Source of the DNA: Bacteroidia bacterium
GTDB lineage: Bacteria; Bacteroidota; Bacteroidia; Cytophagales; Cyclobacteriaceae
Direction of reading: 5' to 3'
DNA length: 64,000 nt
Assembly: GCA_030426345.1 (NCBI GenBank)
Contig: JAUHYU010000002.1
Location: forward strand, 1 to 64,000
The notes under the pieces are model-generated. The model did not search any database, had not been told where the DNA came from, and saw only the letters and a program-made list of their open reading frames with translations. Below are positions 49,696-60,200 of the stretch, piece after piece (position 1 is the first letter of the stretch; every line of letters begins with the position of its first letter). The translations under genes were made by a program, and so were the position numbers.

Positions 49696-51531
49696 TTATT
49701 TAATGATGATAGCTGATTTCTTTTTATGGTCAAAAATTGATTTTATAAAGTTATAAAAGTTAGAATATTCATCTAGAACAATGTCACCACTGTTTATTAC
49801 AAGGTGTTCTTTTACTTCTATTTTATGGTTTTTGAAAACATAACTGGCTGTATACCTTCCATATTTAGAGTCTAATGCCACGTTTTCAGGAAGCTGCACC
49901 TTTTTGTCCTCCAGACTTGCCAGTTGATAAATAGACTTATTCATTTCATTGATTGGAAAACTGAACCTAACATCAAGCTTTCTTTGGGAGGGGGCTTCAA
50001 AATCAGCGATGGCAATCTTGAGCGGGTTGATCACTTGAATATTTCCAATTTCTCTGATTTGGGCTGGGCATTTTCCTGATGCATTAATTTTTATGTTGGT
50101 ACTGTCCCTATTGGGGTCCACTACCCTCCAATTATCTAATTGAAATTGATTAACTTTCACTTGACTTATGACTTCTTTCTCTTGCTCCGATTTACTTCCA
50201 TTTGCAACATAATATTGTAACTTTTCAAAATCCTGGCCTCGAAGGTCAAGCATAGCATCACATTGCCAATTGCCGTCATCCAATGAAAAATGATATGTCC
50301 GCTGTTGTAGCACATCAGCTAGCTGTAGTTTTGGCGTACTAACTAACTTGCTTTTGTCCCCATCTACAGCAAGTGCCAATCGATTTTGTGTAAATGTTCC
50401 CATGTAATTAAAGGGCAGTGTATTGGATGTGTTTTCTAGCCAAATGGTATCATTTTTCATAGGCACGGCAAGTATTACATGGTTGAACTACTGACTTGGG
50501 AACTGCTCATTGATCTTAGTATTGTTAGTGCCTGCATGAATCACTGTATAATATGATTCGATGCCCACACTTTTGAGCATTGACTTCATGTAGGTAGTCA
50601 ATGCCTTGCAGTCGCCATATTTTTTTCGACTAACATAGGATGCAGGATAGCTTTTAAGACCGCCAACATCTATGGCCACGTTGATATAATGGGTATGATC
50701 CTGAAGGTAATGATAAAGTTTCTTGACAGTTTCTTTCTTGTCAGCGACGTTTTCTAACAATTTGTGAATCAAAGTCTTCTCTGATAAGGGCAGTTCATCG
50801 GTGCCTCTATTCAGATGGTCAAACCAAAGGCCAAAGGAAGACCACGAGTCACAATTTCCCACAACCCCATATTTGATGTTGGCAGGAACTATCGACACTG
50901 CAGGCAACAATTCGCTCATTGGAGGTGCATAGATTTCTCTATCGGGCAGATCTATCATGGATGCAGACCATTTCAATTCTTTCCTGTCCTCGATGGCGGT
51001 ATCTTCAAACGAAAGATTGTCCGTTTGATTTATGTGAATGGCATAATCTGAAGGGGTAGATATGCTCAATGTGGCCTGAACGGTACTGATTTCAGAGTAA
51101 TTTACAGGTGTCCAGTGCGTTATGTACAGAAACTCATCTTCTGCAATAGTGTATGAATATTCAACCTGATAGGGGTATTGGTTCCAATAAAGGTCAAACT
51201 CAGTCAATAGATCGTCTTGATAGAATGCTTGATGTGACAAGTCATTTTTGGTGTCCACATCTTTCCTTTTCAGTTTTCTGAGCTCGTTGCCATGTAAATC
51301 AAGAATCTTAGCATAGTTGAGCGAAAACTCCTGTTTTGGGTTGTGGGAAATTTCTATATGTGATAGCCAATTACCCTTTTTATCGTTTATCTGAATGAGA
51401 AATATCCTTTCTGTTGATTTTCTGTCTTTATCGTCTATGTTGATTTTCGTGTCATAGCGGATTACCTGACCAAAGGTATTTCTAATTGGAAGTAGCCCAA
51501 GAAAAAGTAAAATAAAGACTCTAAAAATCAT
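49696..51531 (-). pseudogene. DUF3857/transglutaminase protein interrupted by an in-frame TAG
   Basis: Two frames in the same phase, 50488-51531 and 49696-50487, join across one TAG codon at 50488-50490. Without it the protein would read INEQFPSQ-stop-FNHVILAVPMKNDTIWLENTS, exactly the DUF3857-family order PSxQFNHVI..PxxDTxWLE. Together they give about 610 residues with signal peptide (FILLFLGLLPIRNTFGQ), DUF3857, core with YGDCKALTTYMKSML (Cys kept) and C-terminal domain. The stop falls between the catalytic Cys and the His of FNH. CAG to TAG would explain it. It may be a nonsense mutation, sequencing error or readthrough site. The ATG at 51531 is preferred over a TTG at 51546. Confidence 0.82.
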
Positions 51532-51817
51532 TGTAATATATGTCAATCCTTTAGTGGATAATCCTAAAAATATTAAAATATTTGGGGTGATACAAAATTC
51601 AAATTTAGGATTATTGGATTAAGTACCAAGTGACCTGTTCAATTTCCGTTGCCAATAATTGATGGGTTCAAATTGATAGAAACCATGGATTTCTTCTGCT
51701 TTTTTATATCATAATTTGGTTCCTTTTGGAAAGTCCTTATGTATGAGTAATTTTGACATTTGCTAAAAATAAAAATGACTGTCAGGGGCGATTTGGTTCC
51801 GTTCGGAGAATTTAATT

Positions 51818-54800
51818 ATGAATAAATTAAGCTTGGTTTCGCTTTTTGGTATTGCAATTTTGTTGCAAAATTGTAGCACACCGGTAAATAACTACACAGA
51901 AAAAACAATATTGGAGGATTCCATCACTGGACAAAAACGAGCGGTGGAAATCAGGAAAAATACAGCTATTGAGCTTACGGATGGACTTCAGGTGTCCTTA
52001 TGGGCTTCCGATTCTTTGGCTCCTGATCCAATAGCATTAGATGTTGATGATTTTGGTAAGGTTTACCTGACAAGAACTACCCGCCGAAAACACTCAGAAA
52101 TGGATATTCGGGGTCACCGTGACTGGATGACTGCCTCCATTTCCTTGCAAACAGTTGAAGATCGCAGAGCATTTCTTAGAGAAACTTTTGCCCCGGAAAA
52201 ATCCAACGAAAACTCATGGCTTGAAGATTTCAATAACGATGGAAACCATGACTGGCACGATCTCACGGTAGAAAATGAAGAAGTTTGGAGATTAGAGGAT
52301 CAGAACGATGATGGTCTTGCAGATATTTCCACACGGATTTTGGATGATTTTCATGAAGAGGTTTCTGATGTAGCAGGAGCGTTGCTCGTTCGTCGAAATG
52401 ACATGTTTGTCGGTGTAGCCCCTGATATGTGGCGAATAACTGATAGCAATAATGATGGAAAATTTGACACAAAAGTATCTATAAGCCATGGATTTCAGGT
52501 GCATATTGGATTTGGGGGTCATAATATGTCGGGTGCTATAGAGGGACCTGACGGTAAGATTTATTGGGGTATTGGCGACATCGGTGCAAATATTGTATCC
52601 AAGGACGGAAAACATTTTAAGTATCCAAATCAGGGCATCTTGGTAAGATCCAATCCTGACGGCAGTGATTTTGAGGTTTTTGCTGCAGGACTTAGGAACA
52701 CACATGAATTTGAATTTGATAAATATGGTAATATAATTGGCTCAGACAATGACGGTGATCATCCTGGCGAAAAAGAACGGTTGATGTACATCGTTGAGGG
52801 CTCAGATGCGGGCTGGAGAACTAATTGGCAATTTGGTAAATATACGGACCCAAAAAATAACAGCTATAAGGTTTGGATGGATGAAAAGTTGTTTGTTCCC
52901 AGATGGGAAGGCCAAGCCGCATATATCATTCCTCCTATAACTAATTATCACAGTGGACCGGCAGGGATGGAATATAATCCAGGAACTGCGCTTGGATCTA
53001 AATGGAAAGATAAGTTTTTCTTGGTGGAATTTGTGGGTAGGCCATCCAGTTCACCTATTTGGTCTTTTAGCCTCAAGCCCTCAGGAGCCTCTTTTGAATT
53101 GGATCAGGAAGAGGTGGTATTTCGTGGCATTCTCCCAACAGGAATTCATTTTGGGCCAGACGGTGCATTATACATTGCAGATTGGATCAATGGCTGGGGC
53201 ACCAAAAATTATGGTCGAGTCTGGAAACTGGATGTTACAGAAGATCAAAATGATTTAGCCGCTGAGCGCGCAAAAACGAAGGAACTCATGCAGTTAGACT
53301 ATACAGAGCAATCCATCGATCAGTTGTATGAACTTTTGTTTTATGAGGACATGCGCATTCGCAAGAAAGCACAATTTGAATTAGTTGATCGTGGAAGCAA
53401 AGGTTTAAAACAGTTTTCAAAAGCTGTGGAACAAAAAGAGTATCAGTTAGCGCGGGTCCATGCGATTTGGGGCATCGGTCAGTTGGAACGGAAGGGTATA
53501 AAATCTGCGAAAAACTTGGTAACATTGCTTCACGACGGCGACCCTGAGATTGTAGCACAAGCTGCAAAAGTTATTGGCGAAGTTCGATATACACAAGCTG
53601 GGGAAAAACTGATCCCTTTACTTGAGAATAATAGTGACAGGGTGAAGTTTTTTGCTGCGCAGGCTATCGGAAGAATAGAATACAAACCTGCAGTGGCGCC
53701 TCTTATCGAAATGATCAGAAAAAATGCAGATGAAGATGTGTATTTGCGGCATGCAGCAGTTTTGGCTCTCTCCAGAATTGGGGAAGTAGCACCAATAGTA
53801 GCGCTAAAAGACAGCCCTGATAAATCACTAAGGATGTCAGCGGTTTTGGTTTTGAGAAGAATGGGTAATGAAAATGTTGCCCTTTTCCTCCATGATTCTG
53901 ACGAATATAACGTAACTGATGCAGCACGTGCCATCAATGACGATTGGTCTATTGAAGCGGCCTTGCCTGAATTGGCCAAAATGTTACAGCAAACCAAATT
54001 TGTTAATGAACCATTGCTGAGGAGGGCGATAAATGCGGCTTCACGTGTAGGGGGAAATAGTGAAATTGATTTGTTGGTGGACTTTACAAATAGAGAAGAT
54101 GTGGCTCCCAAATTGCACTCAGAAGCTTTAGAAGTACTAGGTATTTGGGCCAGTCCCTCAGTTTTGGACCGTGTGGATGGCAGGTTGAGGGGTGAAATAT
54201 CGAGAGATCCGGCTTATGTCATTTCCAAATTAAAACCAACGCTAGAGAATAAATTATTATCAAAAGAAAATACAATCGTTCTTGCTTCCATCAATGCCAT
54301 TTCAAATTTAAAAATCAAAGATTTCATGGATTTGCAGAGCAATCTTGCTCAACAGCATAACGATCCGGAAGTGCGTGCCGCCATGATTACATCTCTGTAC
54401 AAGTTAAAATATCCAAAAATTGTGGATGTGGTAAAAAATGGTATAAATGATCAAGATGAAATCGTGAGAACTACTGCGCTTGGGTTGGTCTCTGAACTAG
54501 AAATAACCAAGGAAAACCTACCACAACTTGTAGCTCCGGTTTTCAAAAAAGGGTCTGTTAGAGAGCAACAGCAATTGCTACATGTATTGGGTGCTTTACC
54601 CATTGAAAAAACAGATGGAGTATTTAAAAGCCTGATTGATCAATGGGTAGGAGGCAAGTTAAACCTTGGCATATCTCTTGATTTAGTGGAGGCTGTGGAC
54701 TCAACAAAATCCGATCAACTAATCAAATTGATAGAACCTCATCGTTCCACTGGCAAGTCTCTAGAGGATTATACGGATGTGCTCTATGGCGGAAATGTGA

Positions 54801-55204
54801 GGAATGGTGCAAAAATATTCTACACCAACTCCACCGCCCAATGTGTTAGATGCCATACCATGGATGATAAACCAGGGGAAGTGGGCCCCTCATTGAAGGG
54901 TATAGCTAACAAGTTGACACGAGAACAAATCCTTCAGGCACTTGTTGATCCAAGTGCTCGTTTGGCACCGGGCTACGGAACGGTAAACCTTACCCTGTCT
55001 GACGGAAATACAGCTTCAGGTATTCTTATGGAGGAAAATGAATCTGAACTGGTTCTGAAAACCTCTGAAGCCGAACCTCTTAGGATTGCTTTGAAACGGA
55101 TTGCAAAAAGGGAGAATATTCCATCAAGTATGCCAAACATGGGATATATACTAACACGCCGAGAAATCAGGGATGTAGTGGCATTTCTAGCTTCGCAGAA
55201 ATAA
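51818..55204 (+). CDS. Lipoprotein with dehydrogenase-type propeller, HEAT repeats and cytochrome c domain
   Basis: This 1128-residue protein has a lipoprotein-type signal (FGIAILLQNC). Residues about 40-480 are a beta-propeller like the membrane-bound dehydrogenase domain common in Planctomycetes and Bacteroidota (DGLQVSLWASDSLAPDPIALDVDDFGKVYLT; GLRNTHEFEFDKYGNIIGSDNDGD; ILPTGIHFGPDGALYIADW). About 510-900 are HEAT-like repeats (VAQAAKVIGEVRYTQAGEKLIPLLEN). The last 140 residues are a c-type cytochrome with CVRCH (CxxCH), and Met in PNMGY as a possible axial ligand. Likely an extracytoplasmic oxidoreductase. It is first in the 51.8-64 kb cluster, though 177 bases separate it from the ABC genes. 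Confidence 0.88.
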   Translation: MNKLSLVSLFGIAILLQNCSTPVNNYTEKTILEDSITGQKRAVEIRKNTAIELTDGLQVSLWASDSLAPDPIALDVDDFGKVYLTRTTRRKHSEMDIRGHRDWMTASISLQTVEDRRAFLRETFAPEKSNENSWLEDFNNDGNHDWHDLTVENEEVWRLEDQNDDGLADISTRILDDFHEEVSDVAGALLVRRNDMFVGVAPDMWRITDSNNDGKFDTKVSISHGFQVHIGFGGHNMSGAIEGPDGKIYWGIGDIGANIVSKDGKHFKYPNQGILVRSNPDGSDFEVFAAGLRNTHEFEFDKYGNIIGSDNDGDHPGEKERLMYIVEGSDAGWRTNWQFGKYTDPKNNSYKVWMDEKLFVPRWEGQAAYIIPPITNYHSGPAGMEYNPGTALGSKWKDKFFLVEFVGRPSSSPIWSFSLKPSGASFELDQEEVVFRGILPTGIHFGPDGALYIADWINGWGTKNYGRVWKLDVTEDQNDLAAERAKTKELMQLDYTEQSIDQLYELLFYEDMRIRKKAQFELVDRGSKGLKQFSKAVEQKEYQLARVHAIWGIGQLERKGIKSAKNLVTLLHDGDPEIVAQAAKVIGEVRYTQAGEKLIPLLENNSDRVKFFAAQAIGRIEYKPAVAPLIEMIRKNADEDVYLRHAAVLALSRIGEVAPIVALKDSPDKSLRMSAVLVLRRMGNENVALFLHDSDEYNVTDAARAINDDWSIEAALPELAKMLQQTKFVNEPLLRRAINAASRVGGNSEIDLLVDFTNREDVAPKLHSEALEVLGIWASPSVLDRVDGRLRGEISRDPAYVISKLKPTLENKLLSKENTIVLASINAISNLKIKDFMDLQSNLAQQHNDPEVRAAMITSLYKLKYPKIVDVVKNGINDQDEIVRTTALGLVSELEITKENLPQLVAPVFKKGSVREQQQLLHVLGALPIEKTDGVFKSLIDQWVGGKLNLGISLDLVEAVDSTKSDQLIKLIEPHRSTGKSLEDYTDVLYGGNVRNGAKIFYTNSTAQCVRCHTMDDKPGEVGPSLKGIANKLTREQILQALVDPSARLAPGYGTVNLTLSDGNTASGILMEENESELVLKTSEAEPLRIALKRIAKRENIPSSMPNMGYILTRREIRDVVAFLASQK

Positions 55205-55381
55205 GTTATAGTTTTGAGTTAAATAGTTTTGCCAATAAAGCTAGTTGCTTTCTTTGTTATTTTGGCTGTGTTATTTTAAATTTTCGTAATTATTTGATGA
55301 TAAAAATTTCAATCGAAATAGTTGGATAGTTGAGTAATATGAACAAAATTTGAACATTAGTAAATATATTAGTATCTGTTG

Positions 55382-56515
55382 ATGTTCTGGAAAGAAATCC
55401 TTTATAGGAAATTTAATTTCATTTTAGGTCTTATTGGGGTAATTACTGCGGTAATGCTAGTGGTAGTGTTTTACACACTGACTTCTGCTTCCCAAAATGA
55501 AACGCGTCGCCTGACAAGGGACATGGGCTTTAACTTGCGCATCGTTCCCAAGGAAACTGATATGAATACATTTTGGATTTCAGGATATTCCAACATAACC
55601 ATGCCGGAAACGTATGTCAATCGCTTGATGGAAGAAAAGTCTATTTATTATGCGCATCTGACTACTACACTCCATAAAAAAATAACCTGGCGAGATAAAG
55701 AGGTTGTCCTGACAGGGATTTCTCCGGATGAACTAGAGCCGGATGGTGGGAATAAATCCAAAATGATTTTTGCCATAACCCCCTCAAAGGTATACGTGGG
55801 TTTTGAGCTGGCAAAAGCATTGAAAATCCATCAAGGAGATCAGGTTGAAGTGCTGGGGCAGCAATTTGAAGTTGAAAAAACACTGTCCGAAACAGGAAGT
55901 GATGATGATATTCGCATTTATTTTGACTTAAAAACATTGCAAACGCTTCTCAAGATGGAAGGGCGTATTACTGAAATTATGGCATTGAACTGCATGTGCT
56001 CAACAGAAGGTGACGATCCATTGGGACTTTTGCGCGAAAGTTTAGAAAATATATTACCCAATACTAAAGTGATCATGAACAAGGCCATTGCTGTTTCACG
56101 CGAGCGCCAGCGTAAAATGATGGATAATTATTTCAGTATAGTGCTTCCTATTGTTTTGGCAATATGTGCCTTTTGGATAGGAGGGATGGCCATGATCAAT
56201 GTCTCTCAACGACGGCATGAGATAGGCTTATTACGTTCGATTGGTTTTAGTACGACTAAGATATCATTGCTTTTTTTCCAACGGGTAATTTTAGCAGGGA
56301 TAGTTGGAGCCATAGTGGGCTTTGCCTTGGGAACTTGGATTTCTCTTGGGTATGGATCTGAGGTGATTAAGGTAACTGCAAAGTCCATAAAACCAATTTA
56401 TAACTTATTGTATTGGGCATTGATTGCGGCACCACTATTTGCAGCTTTATCGGCATTTATTCCCATTATGCACGCTATTGGCCAGCAGCCGGCACAAATT
56501 CTAAAAGAAGATTAA
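55382..56515 (+). CDS. FtsX/MacB-type ABC transporter permease
   Basis: About 377 residues from ATG 55382, just after a TTG. One N-terminal helix (about 10-32), a periplasmic domain (about 40-245) and three C-terminal helices (about 252-274, 298-322, 345-368) match the LolC/MacB (type VII) layout. RRHEIGLLRSIGFSTTKI is the FtsX-domain coupling motif. The periplasmic domain contains NCMC (CxC). By family such permeases drive mechanical work or substrate extraction in the periplasm rather than classic import. The ATPase gene starts 2 bases after its stop. Confidence 0.9.
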   Translation: MFWKEILYRKFNFILGLIGVITAVMLVVVFYTLTSASQNETRRLTRDMGFNLRIVPKETDMNTFWISGYSNITMPETYVNRLMEEKSIYYAHLTTTLHKKITWRDKEVVLTGISPDELEPDGGNKSKMIFAITPSKVYVGFELAKALKIHQGDQVEVLGQQFEVEKTLSETGSDDDIRIYFDLKTLQTLLKMEGRITEIMALNCMCSTEGDDPLGLLRESLENILPNTKVIMNKAIAVSRERQRKMMDNYFSIVLPIVLAICAFWIGGMAMINVSQRRHEIGLLRSIGFSTTKISLLFFQRVILAGIVGAIVGFALGTWISLGYGSEVIKVTAKSIKPIYNLLYWALIAAPLFAALSAFIPIMHAIGQQPAQILKED

Positions 56516-56517
56516 CC

Positions 56518-57177
56518 TTGATAGTAGAAGCAAAAGGTTTAGTAAAAATATTCAAATCTGGAGGCCGTCAGGTGACAGCACTGGACAATATCGATTTGAG
56601 AATTGATCAGGGGGAATTTGTTTTGATCAAAGGACCAAGTGGTTGTGGAAAATCCACTTTGCTATTTTCGCTAGGAGGATTGTTAAAACCAACCAGTGGG
56701 GCAGTCAGGATATTGAATAAAGATATCTATGCACTTTCCGAAAATCAAAGGTTGAAATTCCGTTCTCAGGAAATCGGATTTGTGTTTCAGTCATATTATC
56801 TGGTGCCTTATTTAAATGTCATGGAAAATTTCATGCTTTTGAATAAGGTAAATGGAGCGAGGGTTACTAAGGATGATATGAGCAGGATCGCAAAGCGTCT
56901 GCATCTGGAACATAGATTGGATCATAAACCATCGGAAATGTCGGTAGGAGAAAAACAACGTGCTAGTTTGGCTCGGGCATTGGCATTGAAACCCAAGCTG
57001 ATTTTGGCAGATGAACCAACGGGAAATTTGGATCCTGAAAATGCGGAAGAGGTTTTACGTTACTTAGAAGAATTCAGAAAGGATGGTGGAACCGTCGTGA
57101 TGGTAACCCATGGTTCTGATGCAGATAAATATGCTACAAGAAATATTAAAGTCGATAGTGGAAATATTATCGACTAA
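56518..57177 (+). CDS. ABC transporter ATP-binding protein (LolD/MacB type)
   Basis: About 219 residues from TTG 56518, 2 bases after the permease stop; the frame is open 35 codons further into the permease gene, but this start gives the normal beginning IVEAKGLVKIFKSGG. Walker A is GPSGCGKSTLLF, the signature is MSVGEKQRASLARAL (usual LSGGQ reads MSVGE), Walker B is LILADEPTGNLD, and the switch His is in VTHGSDADKYA. Small size and tight coupling fit a LolD-like subunit for the preceding permease. Confidence 0.92.
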   Translation: MIVEAKGLVKIFKSGGRQVTALDNIDLRIDQGEFVLIKGPSGCGKSTLLFSLGGLLKPTSGAVRILNKDIYALSENQRLKFRSQEIGFVFQSYYLVPYLNVMENFMLLNKVNGARVTKDDMSRIAKRLHLEHRLDHKPSEMSVGEKQRASLARALALKPKLILADEPTGNLDPENAEEVLRYLEEFRKDGGTVVMVTHGSDADKYATRNIKVDSGNIID

Positions 57178-57213
57178 CATAACGAATCTAAAACCTCAAA
57201 AGATCATATTATA

Positions 57214-60200
57214 ATGATGTACAAAACGATACTAAACGGAAGCCTTTTATTCTTGCTAATTGCGGGAGTAATGTCATGTACAGAAAGAACAGCTACTCCT
57301 GAAGATTGGCCTCAATTCAAAAGGGATAACTTTCGTAGTAGTGCGTCACCTGTCAATTTAGATCTGTCCAATCTCGATGAAGCGTGGACTTATCATGCTT
57401 CTCAGGAGCCCGTGGCAGCTTGGTATGGCCCGGCTAAAGAAGATGCCTACGCTAAAAGTGGCCCTCTACCCTCTATGCGCGATTATGATTTGGCTTACTA
57501 TCCGGTAATCGTGGGAAATTCCATGTATTATTCTTCCACTTCCGATGATGCCGTGCATTGCATTGATACGAAAAATGGAAAAGAAAAATGGAGGTTTACC
57601 ACCAATGCTCCAATTCGCATTGCTCCGGTATTTTATAAAGGCAATCTGTATTTTGGATCAGATGATGGCTTTGTATACAGCATTGATGCTGACGATGGCG
57701 ATCTGGATTGGAAATATTCGCCAGTTCCAGAAAATGAAAGACTACTCATCCAAAACAGCAGATTAGTTTCTTTCTGGCCTATCAGAACCGGAGTATTGGT
57801 AGAGGATGATCGGGTATACTTTGGAGCATCTCTGTTGCCATGGAAAAAGAGCTATTTTTGCGCCATCAATTCAACAAATGGATCACCTGATGGAGAAGGG
57901 TGCTATGTTAGAGAAATTGAAAATATGACTTTTGAAGGAGCCATGGCTTCTACGGGCACTATGCTAGTGCAACCGCAAGGTCGTATCGCCCCTGCCTTTT
58001 TCAACAAAGCCACCGGAGAAAATAAAGGTAGCCTCCCCGGGACTGGTGGATGCTTCGTATTGGTAACTGAGGATAAACATATTGTCCATCCACAAGCATC
58101 TCGTTTCAAAAGCATTCAGGAGTATGTAGATGACAAAGAGCCGGAGTATATGTCATTTAAGGGCGGAAAAGAAATGGTAATCAAAGGTGATACCAGTTTT
58201 ATCCTTACGGATAATTCGCTTTCTGCCTACCACCGCAAAAGTAAAAAGCTGCTGTGGTTGAGAAGGGACTATCAGGCACATCGATTAATATTGAGTGGAG
58301 ATGCGTTGTATGTCGGTGCTACAGATACAGTGTATGCTGTCAGTCCGGAAAACGGCCTGCCTCTTTGGAAAGGCAATGTTGATGGAACTGTCTATGCAAT
58401 GGCTTCAGCGAATGGTGCATTATACGTTTCTACCAGTGGGGGTGATATCACTTGCTTTAGGTCAGGAAGTAAAGAAAACCCATGGTATGCAAGAAATATA
58501 GATAAGCCGGCAGGGATTGATGAAGAGATTAAGGCCGAAGAAAGTGTAACTGAAAAAGAAACATTAGAATTAAAGTCCGGACCTTTTGTACAAGCTTTAT
58601 CTACCAATTCCGTAAGGTTGACTTTTGAAACTGCTGGACCTACTAAAGTTTCAGTCAACTGGTCTGCGAGTGGGGAAAAGGCAGAAACGTTTAATTCCGA
58701 TAAAAACACCCAACATTCCATAGATTTGCCAGTCCGAAAGGATTTCATTTATACTTATGAAATTATAACAGAAGATGGATCTAAGAGGGTTTACGAGTAT
58801 GATAATTTTTTTAATTATAAGAGAAATTCCATGGATTTTTCGGCCTTTCAGCCAAAAGAAAACTACCAACAGCAGATCGAGGGCTTCACAAAAGGAATGG
58901 AATATTCTACTGGAATTTGCCTAGTGGTTGGGTTGGATGACGAACAACTTCCTATAGAAATAGCAAGAAATACAGATTTTGATGTGATGGTGTTGGATGA
59001 GTCTTCTAGTAAAATTGAGGATTTTAGAGCGAAATTACAGGCAGGAAATGTGTACGGAAGAAAGATAAATGCACTGCAAGTTGCAGACTTGAGCACCCTA
59101 CCTTTAGCTTCCGAGTTAGCTAATCTTGTTTGGCTAAATACCAAAGCAGGGGGAAGCTCAGATGAAGTTATTCGATTAATTGCTCCACGAGGATTGGCCA
59201 TAGTACAACACGCACCGGAAAACTGGTTGGAAGATTCAAATCTGGATTGGGAGGTAGATGCTAAAAAATTAACGGATGGTGGGTTAATATTGAAAAAACA
59301 CAAATTAGAAACCCAAGGCGAATGGACGCACCAATATGCCGAACCAGACAATAGTGCCTTTGGTGGAGAAAGTATGTGGGGATCTACTCGGGCAGAAGAT
59401 TTTGAGATTCAATGGATGGGAAGACCGGGGCCTCGCTTCCAAACTGACAGAAGTGGGAGAAAACCTTCACCATTGGCTGTGAATGGAAAAATGTTCGTGC
59501 AAGGAAATGAGCGTGTGGTTGCCGTAGATGTTTATAATGGAAATGTACTTTGGTCAGAGGATTTTCCAGGAATGAAACGCATGAATATCCATAGAGATTG
59601 TTCGAATTGGGCGGCAGATGAAAACTATATTTATATCGCCATCGGGGCCAATGTGATTAAGGTGGATCAAATGACCGGGGCTGTGGTGGAAGTCATTCCC
59701 GAAGCCAGTGGCAATCAAGATTGGGGCTTCATCAGCTTAGTAGATGATAAAATCATTGGAACCTCGATTCCAAAGGGTTCGTCTTTTACAGACTTTTATG
59801 GAGGAGTTGGCTGGTATGATGCTAAAAATGGGCCGATGGCCTTTAAGGTCATTAGCAAATTGCTTTTTGCGAGAGATAAAAAAGAGGATAAAATCCATTG
59901 GTCATACAAGCCTCAAGGTGTTATCATCAACCCTACGATTACTATTTACAACCAACAAATCACTTTTGTCGAATCTGCTAATGTAAAATTATCAGAAGAA
60001 GGTCGGGGAGGGGATGATCTCTTCAGAAACACTTCTTTGGTTGCGTTAGACCAAAATACAGGGAAAGTACTCTGGAAAAAGAGGATCAAGAATGTGCCAG
60101 GAAAGACTATGTACACTATGGCTGGGGGGACAGGCAAATATGTGATTGTTTCTTCCAATGATTGGAAATATGAAATATATGCATATGATGCGTCCAATGG

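Noticed and set aside
49696..50466. Treating 49696-50466 as a separate gene starting at its own ATG
   Set aside because: The frame continues upstream across one TAG into the DUF3857 gene, and the residues between the stop and that ATG (FNHVILAVP) are conserved family sequence.
56413..56517. Longer ATPase reading frame starting inside the permease gene at 56413
   Set aside because: The first 35 codons overlap permease-coding sequence and lack ABC family similarity; TTG 56518 fits the family start and the 2-base spacing.
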